A DNA stretch of 64,000 nucleotides, taken from Flavobacterium shii. Its GTDB lineage: Bacteria > Bacteroidota > Bacteroidia > Flavobacteriales > Flavobacteriaceae. Shown piece by piece: positions 59,558 to 64,000 of the stretch. The stretch spans positions 17,394 to 81,393 of the forward strand of contig NZ_JAOZEW010000026.1 of assembly GCF_025847235.1 (NCBI RefSeq), read 5' to 3'. A program made the position numbers and the translations under genes. The notes beneath the pieces were generated by a model. The model saw only the letters and a program-made list of their open reading frames with translations, was not told the DNA's origin and did no database searches. Numbering within the stretch: the stretch's first letter is position 1; every line of letters begins with the position of its first letter.

Positions 59558-61123
59558 ATGATAAAATTAGTTAACAAGTACCTTGATTTGAGTAATTATT
59601 TAAATGCTAAAAAAGACTTTGAGGACCTGTTTCTTTCTCATCCAAACTACCCAAGTGTATTTGCCGTAACAGATTCATTAAATACATTGGCGATAGAGAA
59701 TATAGTAATAAAAGTTCCAAAGGAACAGTTACATGAATTGCCTAATTCTTTCCTTGCAATTTTTAATCAGGATTTGGTCTTGGTTAATAAAACAGACGAG
59801 TTGATTGTAGTTGAAACTGAAAAAAGCAAGAAGAGTATTTTAACAACAGATGATTTTTCGAGAGATTGGAATGGTGTTGTGCTAGCTATAGAACCTAATG
59901 AATCTCCAGTAGTTGAAAGTTTAAAAGAAAATCCAAAATGGCTTAAGTATAGTATTCTCATTTTGGCATTAATTGTTTTGTCAAGTTTTTATAATGACTA
60001 TAAGTTATCAGATTATACTTTTTTAATTACATCTCTTTTTGGGTTGTTGATTAGTGTATTTATAGTTCAGGAGAAATTTGGAGTGAATAATCAGATTGTA
60101 TCTAAATTTTGTAATATCAATCCAAATACTTCTTGTGAATCGGTTATTAATTCCTATAATGAGGAAGTTAATAAGTGGTTTAGTTTCTCAGATTTGCCAT
60201 TGGTTTTCTTTGTTACTGGTGTCTTGGCAATATTGATTCATCCTTCAAATTCTGGTCTTGTAGGATTCTTTAGCTTGCTTTCGTTTCCCGTTGTACTGTA
60301 TTCTATTTGGATTCAAAAAAATCAGATAAAAAAATGGTGTGTGTTGTGTTTGGCTGTTTCTTTTTTAATGGTAATTCAAGGTTTGGGATGGCTTTTAAAA
60401 CCAGGATCTTTTATCAGTTTAACTTTAATTAATTTTTTCCAATATCTATTTTCTTTAATTCTTGTTTTGTCAGTTTGGTTTGCAATAAAGCCAGTTATTG
60501 AGGGGAAATTAACGGCAGAGAATTCGGTAAAAGACTTGACTAAATTTAGAAGAAATTATGTGCTTTTTGATTTTCTATCAAAAGAAATTAATGACTTGGA
60601 AGCATTTGATAAATTAGAAGGTTTGCATTTCGGAAATAGTGATGCATCTGTAAAACTTTCGATTATTATAAGTCCAAGCTGCGGACATTGTCATAAAGCA
60701 TTTGAGGATTCATTTGAATTAATATGGAAATTTCCTGAAAAAATATTTTTGAATGTACTTTTTAATATAAATCCAGAGAATAGCCAAAACCCTTATAAGG
60801 TTGTTGTAGAGCGATTGTTGATGATTAATGAAACAAATCCAGAAAATACTGTAGAAGCGATATCCGATTGGCATATCAAGAAAATGTCGCTCGAAGCTTG
60901 GCAGAATAAATGGAGTGTTAATTCAGTTTCGATGAAAGTTAATCTACAAATACAGCAACAATACGACTGGTGCTCGCATAATGGATTTAATTATACACCT
61001 GTTAAAATTGTTAATAATAAATTGTTTCCAAGTGAATATGAATTAAAGGAATTGAAATATTTTATTAATGATATTTTGGAAAATAATGAGGAATTAGGAG
61101 AAGATGCTTTAATGCGTGCATAA
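59558..61123 (+). CDS. C39-like/VKOR/thioredoxin membrane protein
   Basis: A 521-aa protein from the ATG at 59558 (a TTG at 59540 is also possible). Residues 1-120 look like a catalytically dead C39 peptidase domain (FEDLFLSHPNYPSVFAVTD; DWNGVVLAIEP), as found before VKOR in Bacteroidota. Five membrane helices at 130-330 form a VKOR domain with Cys-185, Cys-193 and the C-V-L-C pair 261-264. A C-terminal thioredoxin domain has CGHC at 375-378. VKOR-DsbA fusions make disulfides in exported proteins. Standing directly before ten Cys-rich precursor genes, it probably oxidises them during export. Confidence 0.9.
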   Translation: MIKLVNKYLDLSNYLNAKKDFEDLFLSHPNYPSVFAVTDSLNTLAIENIVIKVPKEQLHELPNSFLAIFNQDLVLVNKTDELIVVETEKSKKSILTTDDFSRDWNGVVLAIEPNESPVVESLKENPKWLKYSILILALIVLSSFYNDYKLSDYTFLITSLFGLLISVFIVQEKFGVNNQIVSKFCNINPNTSCESVINSYNEEVNKWFSFSDLPLVFFVTGVLAILIHPSNSGLVGFFSLLSFPVVLYSIWIQKNQIKKWCVLCLAVSFLMVIQGLGWLLKPGSFISLTLINFFQYLFSLILVLSVWFAIKPVIEGKLTAENSVKDLTKFRRNYVLFDFLSKEINDLEAFDKLEGLHFGNSDASVKLSIIISPSCGHCHKAFEDSFELIWKFPEKIFLNVLFNINPENSQNPYKVVVERLLMINETNPENTVEAISDWHIKKMSLEAWQNKWSVNSVSMKVNLQIQQQYDWCSHNGFNYTPVKIVNNKLFPSEYELKELKYFINDILENNEELGEDALMRA

Positions 61124-61150
61124 AATATATATGGAATTCTTATTAGGATG

Positions 61151-61184
61151 GACATAAGCTTCAAGTGTCTTAAAATGATTGAGG
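61151..61184 (+). ncRNA. Pseudoknot element, copy 2
   Basis: Stem 1 GACAT (61151-61155)/GTGTC (61165-61169); loop 1 AAG; stem 2 CTTCAA (61159-61164)/TTGAGG (61179-61184); loop 3 TTAAAATGA. It begins 27 nt after the VKOR protein's stop and ends 26 nt before the next peptide start. The frame from the loop-3 ATG stops before the peptide start. Confidence 0.7.
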
Positions 61185-61210
61185 TATTAACAAATTCAAA
61201 AAAGTAAATT

Positions 61211-61375
61211 ATGTTAAAAAACATTTTAAGCCTGGGAGGTGCTCAGAAATTAACAAAAAATGAGCAAAAAGAAATTAATGGAGGTTCGGTCCCTACAGAT
61301 GGATATTGTCCAATTGGAATGTGTCAGTATGCTGTAAATGGGCCATGTAGGAGAGAATCGGATCGTTGCATTTAA
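61211..61375 (+). CDS. Cys-rich GG-leader precursor peptide 1
   Basis: A 54-aa peptide: leader MLKNILSLGGAQKLTKNEQK then EINGG, and core SVPTDGYCPIGMCQYAVNG then PCRRESDRCI with four Cys. The leader matches the bacteriocin double-glycine pattern (L-S/T-x-x-E-L/Q-K-x-I-x-G-G) cleaved by C39 peptidases. The core shares Y-C-P and G-P with peptides 7 and 9. Too short for standard ORF calling. Confidence 0.85.
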   Translation: MLKNILSLGGAQKLTKNEQKEINGGSVPTDGYCPIGMCQYAVNGPCRRESDRCI

Positions 61376-61465
61376 TGAAATTTAATTTGTTTGTAGCTGT
61401 CTCAAAAATAAGAAAAGGTTGTTTAGTGAATATTGCCATAAATACAATTTATTATTAAGTAGTTG

Positions 61466-61499
61466 GACATAAGCTTCAAATGTCTTAAAATGATTGAGG
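61466..61499 (+). ncRNA. Pseudoknot element, copy 3
   Basis: Stem 1 GACAT (61466-61470)/ATGTC (61480-61484), stem 2 CTTCAA (61474-61479)/TTGAGG (61494-61499), loop 3 TTAAAATGA. Stem 1 is all Watson-Crick here, where copies 2 and 5 have a T-G pair. Confidence 0.7.
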
Positions 61500-61525
61500 T
61501 ATTAACAAATTCAAAAAACCAAATT

Positions 61526-61702
61526 ATGTTAAAGAAGATTTTAAAATTAGAAGGTGCTCAGGAATTAACTAGAAATGAGCAAAAAACTATACATGGAGGT
61601 AAGACTTGTGCTCAAGGTGACTCATGTCCAACGGGGACTAAGTGTGTATCTGATTGTAAGTTTGATGAAGTTTGTAGACCTAATAGTTATGTTGAGTGCT
61701 GA
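61526..61702 (+). CDS. Cys-rich GG-leader precursor peptide 2
   Basis: A 58-aa peptide: leader MLKKILKLEGAQELTRNEQK then TIHGG, core with six Cys (KTCAQGDSCPTGTKCVSDC then KFDEVCRPNSYVEC). Spacing of Cys (C-x5-C-x5-C-x3-C-x5-C-x7-C) suggests a three-disulfide knot. An upstream in-frame ATG at 61490 (through the pseudoknot) would add MIEVLTNSKNQI, but other copies break this frame, so the internal start is preferred. Confidence 0.85.
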   Translation: MLKKILKLEGAQELTRNEQKTIHGGKTCAQGDSCPTGTKCVSDCKFDEVCRPNSYVEC

Positions 61703-61767
61703 TTTACTAATGTCTTAATTTAAGATAAGGAGATAGAAATATTCTTTTTCTTGTTTTTTAAAATATA

Positions 61768-61802
61768 GGCATAAAACTTCAAGTGCCTTAAAATAATTGA
61801 GG
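61768..61802 (+). ncRNA. Pseudoknot element, copy 4
   Basis: Stem 1 GGCAT (61768-61772)/GTGCC (61783-61787): the second pair is G-C in place of A-T, a compensatory double change. Loop 1 is AAAA (one nt longer), stem 2 CTTCAA (61777-61782)/TTGAGG (61797-61802), loop 3 TTAAAATAA (no ATG, so no upstream frame can start here). Confidence 0.7.
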
Positions 61803-61828
61803 TATTAACAAATTCAAAAATCCAAGTT

Positions 61829-62005
61829 ATGTTAAAGAACATTTTAAAATTAGAAGGTGCTCAGGAATTGACAAAAAAAGAACAAAAATCTATTAGCGGA
61901 TCAGCATCAGAATTAGTATGTCAACGTCCAGATATTCTTATTTGCTGTCCAGATACTGGATTGTGTGGGTGTGCTCCCAAAGGGACTCCATGCATGTTAA
62001 TTTAG
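61829..62005 (+). CDS. Cys-rich leader precursor peptide 3 (Gly-Ser site)
   Basis: A 58-aa peptide: leader MLKNILKLEGAQELTKKEQK then SISGS in place of GG, core ASELVCQRPDILICCPDTG then LCGCAPKGTPCMLI with six Cys. Its C-terminal half is nearly the same as that of peptide 4 (ICCPDTG-x-C-x-CAPKG-x-x-CM), so the two form one subfamily. Confidence 0.82.
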   Translation: MLKNILKLEGAQELTKKEQKSISGSASELVCQRPDILICCPDTGLCGCAPKGTPCMLI

Positions 62006-62017
62006 ATAATAGTTTTG

Positions 62018-62051
62018 GACATAAGCTTCAAGTGTCTTAAAATGATTGAGG
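62018..62051 (+). ncRNA. Pseudoknot element, copy 5
   Basis: Same sequence as copy 2: stem 1 GACAT (62018-62022)/GTGTC (62032-62036), stem 2 CTTCAA (62026-62031)/TTGAGG (62046-62051). Only 12 nt separate it from the previous peptide's stop, which leaves no room for a separate promoter and favours an RNA-level element in a longer transcript. Confidence 0.7.
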
Positions 62052-62078
62052 TATTAACAAAATCAAAAAAACCAAGTT

Positions 62079-62240
62079 ATGTTAAAGAACATTTTAAAAT
62101 TAGAAGGAACTCAAGAGTTAACAAAAAAAGAACAAAAATCAATTAATGGAGCTGGAGCTTGCCCTACAGGAACAGTTACTATTTGTTGTCCGGATACAGG
62201 ATGTGTATGTGCTCCAAAAGGCTCATCTTGTATGGTTTAG
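62079..62240 (+). CDS. Cys-rich leader precursor peptide 4 (Gly-Ala site)
   Basis: A 53-aa peptide: leader MLKNILKLEGTQELTKKEQK then SINGA, core GACPTGTVTICCPDTG then CVCAPKGSSCMV with six Cys. It is paralogous to peptide 3. The leader ends Gly-Ala, which C39 peptidases also accept. Confidence 0.83.
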   Translation: MLKNILKLEGTQELTKKEQKSINGAGACPTGTVTICCPDTGCVCAPKGSSCMV

Positions 62241-62279
62241 TCAATTGAGTTGTCAGTAAACTTGAATAATCAAAAATGC

Positions 62280-62302
62280 ACCCAAAGTATCTTGCTTTGG
62301 GT
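62280..62302 (+). terminator. Terminator-like hairpin after peptide 4
   Basis: ACCCAAAG (62280-62287), 7-nt loop, CTTTGGGT (62295-62302), then a modest T-rich tail (ATTTGTTAATTTTT). Confidence 0.65.
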
Positions 62303-62329
62303 ATTTGTTAATTTTTAAAATTTTATATT

Positions 62330-62488
62330 ATGTTAAAGAATATTTCGAGAATATATGGTGCTCAGGAATTAACTAATGAGGAGCAGAAAGAAATTAGAGG
62401 GAATGGTCCTGGAGATTTTATAGTATGTTGTCCTGAGGATAATAATATTGCATACCCGGATTGTAGATTTATTGAATGCTCCAGATAG
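62330..62488 (+). CDS. Cys-rich leader precursor peptide 5 (Gly-Asn site)
   Basis: A 52-aa peptide: leader MLKNISRIYGAQELTNEEQK then EIRGN, core GPGDFIVCCPEDNNIAYPDC then RFIECSR with four Cys. The leader is the most divergent (SRIYG for LKLEG) and ends Gly-Asn in place of Gly-Gly. No pseudoknot lies upstream; a hairpin does. It may be a decaying or specialised copy. Confidence 0.75.
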   Translation: MLKNISRIYGAQELTNEEQKEIRGNGPGDFIVCCPEDNNIAYPDCRFIECSR

Positions 62489-62525
62489 TCATTATCTTTT
62501 AACAAGAGTTGTTGAATATAGTTAA

Positions 62526-62559
62526 GACATAAACTTTAAATGTCTTCAAATGACTGGAG
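62526..62559 (+). ncRNA. Pseudoknot element, copy 6
   Basis: Stem 1 GACAT (62526-62530)/ATGTC (62540-62544) is perfect. Stem 2 CTTTAA (62534-62539)/CTGGAG (62554-62559) has two T-G pairs and one A-C mismatch, the weakest of the seven. Only 12 nt lie between it and the peptide start, less than half the usual distance. Confidence 0.6.
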
Positions 62560-62571
62560 TATTTGTAAAAG

Positions 62572-62733
62572 ATGTTAAAGAAAATTTTAAATCTTGACGG
62601 AGCTCAAAAAATGACAAAAGAAGAGCGGAAAGTTATACATGGTGGCAATGCGCCAGTTTGTGGTGATGGGCAAAAAAACTCAAAGATGCTCGGAAGGAGG
62701 TACTGTACCTCTCTATTGGACATGTGTTCCTAG
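62572..62733 (+). CDS. Leader precursor peptide 6, possibly frameshifted
   Basis: A 53-aa reading: MLKKILNLDGAQKMTKEERK, VIHGG, then NAPVCGDGQKNSKMLGRR and YCTSLLDMCS. A run of seven A at 62672-62678 precedes the point where the sequence stops looking like its relatives. Shifting frame there gives GQKTQRCSEGGTVPLYWTC then VPSDYRTLLV, ending at 62758. Both versions have three Cys, against even numbers in all other peptides. Either an error, a pseudogene or slippage at the A-run. Confidence 0.55.
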   Translation: MLKKILNLDGAQKMTKEERKVIHGGNAPVCGDGQKNSKMLGRRYCTSLLDMCS

Positions 62734-62808
62734 TGATTATAGGACGTTGTTAGTGTGAGGATATTTAATAGATTAATTGAAAATAACTAATTTTTAAATT
62801 TTAAGCCT

Positions 62809-62976
62809 ATGTTAAAACACATTTTAAATCTAGAAGGAGCTCAGCAATTAAGCAAGGAAGAGCTAAAAAAAGTCAAGGGTGGGATAGCTTGCGATAGTTA
62901 TGATGGATATTGTCCAGGTACATCGTATTGTGATAGTGGGCCGGTTAATGGTATTTGGACTGGTCGTTGCATATAG
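62809..62976 (+). CDS. Cys-rich GG-leader precursor peptide 7
   Basis: A 55-aa peptide: leader MLKHILNLEGAQQLSKEELK then KVKGG, core IACDSYDGYCPGTSYCDSG then PVNGIWTGRCI with four Cys. The core is nearly identical to that of peptide 9 (IAC-x-SYDG-x-CP-x-x-SYC-x-x-GPVNGIW-x-G-x-C), so these are recent duplicates. No pseudoknot lies upstream. Confidence 0.85.
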   Translation: MLKHILNLEGAQQLSKEELKKVKGGIACDSYDGYCPGTSYCDSGPVNGIWTGRCI

Positions 62977-63014
62977 TTTATTGTGCTGTTAATCTGTTTT
63001 TTAAAAATGTAATT

Positions 63015-63203
63015 ATGTTAAAACATATTTTAAAATTAGAAGGAGCTCAAGAATTAACTAAAAAAGAGCAGAAAAATATCAATGGAGGTGTAACCGAAGC
63101 TTGCGCTCGAGCTATAGGTGAAGGAGTTGCTATATTTAAAGGAACTAAGCCGTGCCCAGAACTATATCCTATTTCTTCAGGTGGTTGTTGCTATCTAAGC
63201 TAA
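63015..63203 (+). CDS. Cys-rich GG-leader precursor peptide 8
   Basis: A 62-aa peptide: leader MLKHILKLEGAQELTKKEQK then NINGG, core VTEACARAIGEGVAIFKG then TKPCPELYPISSGGCCYLS with four Cys, including a terminal CC pair. It follows peptide 7 by only 38 nt with no pseudoknot and is probably co-transcribed. A longer upstream frame beginning at 62955 overlaps peptide 7 and is not used. Confidence 0.83.
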   Translation: MLKHILKLEGAQELTKKEQKNINGGVTEACARAIGEGVAIFKGTKPCPELYPISSGGCCYLS

Positions 63204-63232
63204 CATTTATTTTTCTTGAGATTATATTAAAT

Positions 63233-63266
63233 GACATAAACTTCAAATGTCATAAAATGATTGAAG
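63233..63266 (+). ncRNA. Pseudoknot element, copy 7
   Basis: All pairs are Watson-Crick: stem 1 GACAT (63233-63237)/ATGTC (63247-63251), stem 2 CTTCAA (63241-63246)/TTGAAG (63261-63266), loop 3 ATAAAATGA. The T-G of stem 2 in copies 2-5 is T-A here. Confidence 0.72.
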
Positions 63267-63295
63267 TATTAACAAATTCAAAAAACCGTATTATT

Positions 63296-63475
63296 ATGTT
63301 AAAGAAAATTTTAAAATTTGAAGGTGCTCAGGAATTATCCAAAAATGAGCAAAAAAATATTAAAGGTGGAATAGCTTGTGGTAGTTACGATGGATTTTGT
63401 CCAAATGGATCTTATTGTAGTAATGGACCAGTAAACGGTATTTGGAGAGGGCTTTGTGTATATGGGGATGAATAA
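63296..63475 (+). CDS. Cys-rich GG-leader precursor peptide 9
   Basis: A 59-aa peptide: leader MLKKILKFEGAQELSKNEQK then NIKGG, core IACGSYDGFCPNGSYCSNG then PVNGIWRGLCVYGDE with four Cys. Paralog of peptide 7. As in peptide 2, an in-frame ATG in the pseudoknot loop (63257) could extend it, but start at 63296 gives the canonical leader. Confidence 0.85.
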   Translation: MLKKILKFEGAQELSKNEQKNIKGGIACGSYDGFCPNGSYCSNGPVNGIWRGLCVYGDE

Positions 63476-63507
63476 TTTCTAAATTTTAGAAATCAAATCT
63501 TATTTGT

Positions 63508-63540
63508 ATAGAGAGGAAATTGTTTTTTTTTTCTCTCTAT
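63508..63540 (+). terminator. Terminator after peptide 9
   Basis: ATAGAGAGGAA (63508-63518) pairs with TTTCTCTCTAT (63530-63540), followed by TGTTTTAAAA. Confidence 0.7.
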
Positions 63541-63592
63541 TGTTTTAAAATCGATGAGGCATGTGTTCAATTAATTAAAAAAAACGATTGTT

Positions 63593-63763
63593 ATGATAAA
63601 GAATATTTTGAATTTAGAAGGTGCTCAGGAATTAACTAAAAATGAGCAAAAAAGTATTAAAGGAAGTTTGAAAAATTGTATTGATCCTAATACCAATACA
63701 TGTATGTATTATAGCTTATCATGTGCTAGCCCATGTCGACTAGAGCCAATCGAAATATCATAG
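63593..63763 (+). CDS. Cys-rich leader precursor peptide 10 (Gly-Ser site)
   Basis: A 56-aa peptide: leader MIKNILNLEGAQELTKNEQK then SIKGS, core LKNCIDPNTNTCMYYSLSC then ASPCRLEPIEIS with four Cys. Met-Ile start in place of Met-Leu. It stands alone between two terminators and has no pseudoknot, so it must have its own promoter within 63541-63592 or be read through. Confidence 0.82.
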   Translation: MIKNILNLEGAQELTKNEQKSIKGSLKNCIDPNTNTCMYYSLSCASPCRLEPIEIS

Positions 63764-63827
63764 TGAAGTGAGTAGTGCTAAATAAAATAAGACTTTGTTA
63801 GGTTAGTTAGAATTATTGAATGGATTA

Positions 63828-63851
63828 GTAGGGAGGGAATCCTCTCTACTA
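63828..63851 (+). terminator. Terminator at the end of the precursor array
   Basis: AGTAGGGAGG (63828-63837), loop GAAT, CCTCTCTACT (63842-63851), ten pairs with one G-T, then ATTTTATATTT. It separates the peptide array from the exporter gene. Confidence 0.85.
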
Positions 63852-63910
63852 TTTTATATTTAGATATGAAATAATTGCATTATATTGTCCTTGTAAAACA
63901 AGAATTAAAA

Positions 63911-64000
63911 TTGAAGAAATTCCCGAACTATAAACAAGCAGATTTTAAGGACTGTGGTCCAACTTGTTTGAAAATTATTGCAAGACATTACGGTAAAACC
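63911..64000 (+). CDS. C39-peptidase ABC exporter, 5' end only
   Basis: The last 90 nt encode KKFPNYKQADFKDCGPTCLK then IIARHYGKT after a TTG start at 63911, and run off the window. This is the N-terminus of a peptidase-containing ABC transporter of the bacteriocin export type: D-C-G-P-T-C-L holds the catalytic Cys of the C39 peptidase that cuts after Gly-Gly. A second in-frame TTG lies at 63875 and no ATG is available upstream before a stop. It should process and export the precursor peptides encoded just before it. Confidence 0.88.
   Translation, partial: MKKFPNYKQADFKDCGPTCLKIIARHYGKT

Noticed and set aside
61463..61702. Longer start for peptide 2 reading through the pseudoknot
   Set aside because: The extended frame is broken or lacks ATG in other copies, and MLKK starts the conserved leader.
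62955..63203. Longer start for peptide 8 (82 aa)
   Set aside because: It overlaps the end of peptide 7 and adds residues absent in all paralogs.
61151..63266. Repeated 34-60 nt units that at first look like a CRISPR or tandem repeat array
   Set aside because: Spacing is irregular and each interval is a protein-coding peptide gene; the repeats are leaders and pseudoknots.
1..64000. tRNA or rRNA genes
   Set aside because: No cloverleaf with a CCA-adjacent acceptor stem or rRNA-like sequence was seen in the gaps by eye; a tRNAscan run would be decisive.

Overview
The window reads as chromosome of a Flavobacterium-like member of the Bacteroidota. The DNA is AT-rich, several promoters match the flavobacterial pattern (TTG about 19 nt before TAnnTTTG), and there is a fused murF-alr gene, a TonB receptor with a carboxypeptidase-regulatory-like N-terminus, an Mrp protein of the Bacteroidota type, and many short dispersed repeats (for example those containing CTTTGCGTAAA or AACACATAGAAAC). 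No rRNA, tRNA, CRISPR array or complete insertion sequence was seen.

Layout. 1-12.3 kb: a run of minus-strand genes, mostly small accessory proteins (acetyltransferases, PhzF, VOC, tautomerase, SMI1/KNR4, DUF4265, DUF2625), followed by housekeeping asd, mscL and murF-alr. 12.6-23.8 kb: membrane and envelope genes, including a His-rich exported protein, a ZnuD-like TonB receptor, a prolyl oligopeptidase, a Gfo/Idh/MocA oxidoreductase and an AsmA-like protein. The receptor and peptidase lie between two inverted 106-bp repeats. 23.9-29.2 kb: a compact restriction-modification island (HTH controller, C5 methyltransferase, McrB-like GTPase/ATPase, McrC/LlaJI-like nuclease) with overlapping genes and a truncated vsr remnant. 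30-37.8 kb: hpf, an exported flavodoxin-RidA fusion, amt, trmB, a LysE-type exporter and an alkyltransferase-like protein. 37.9-45.4 kb: an NtrC-type two-component system divergent from a MacAB-like efflux operon. The intergenic region holds a -24/-12 promoter and a 38-bp dyad placed like an enhancer. 45.4-53 kb: L,D-transpeptidase, mrp, NifU-type protein, 2Fe-2S ferredoxin, GDSL lipoprotein, DUF3050 protein and a glutaryl-CoA dehydrogenase-like enzyme.

53.2-64 kb is the most interesting part: a ribosomally made peptide (RiPP/bacteriocin-type) locus. It begins with a membrane-anchored TPR/AraC-type regulator. A grasp-with-spasm module follows: a 45-aa precursor, an ATP-grasp ligase, a small overlapping ORF, a SPASM-domain maturase and an EreA/ChaN-like lipoprotein. 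Next is a membrane protein joining C39-like, VKOR and thioredoxin domains, then ten small genes that share one leader (MLK-IL-LEGAQEL-K-EQK-I-GG) and carry different Cys-rich cores, and finally the start of a C39-peptidase exporter that runs off the window. Most of these peptide genes were too short to be called as ORFs and were read directly from the DNA.

Seven of the eleven precursor genes are preceded by a copy of a 34-35 nt element whose two pairings interleave as an H-type RNA pseudoknot. Compensatory changes between copies support both stems. The inferred job of the locus is to make, oxidatively fold, cross-link and export a family of antimicrobial or signalling peptides, with expression of individual cassettes tuned by the pseudoknot.
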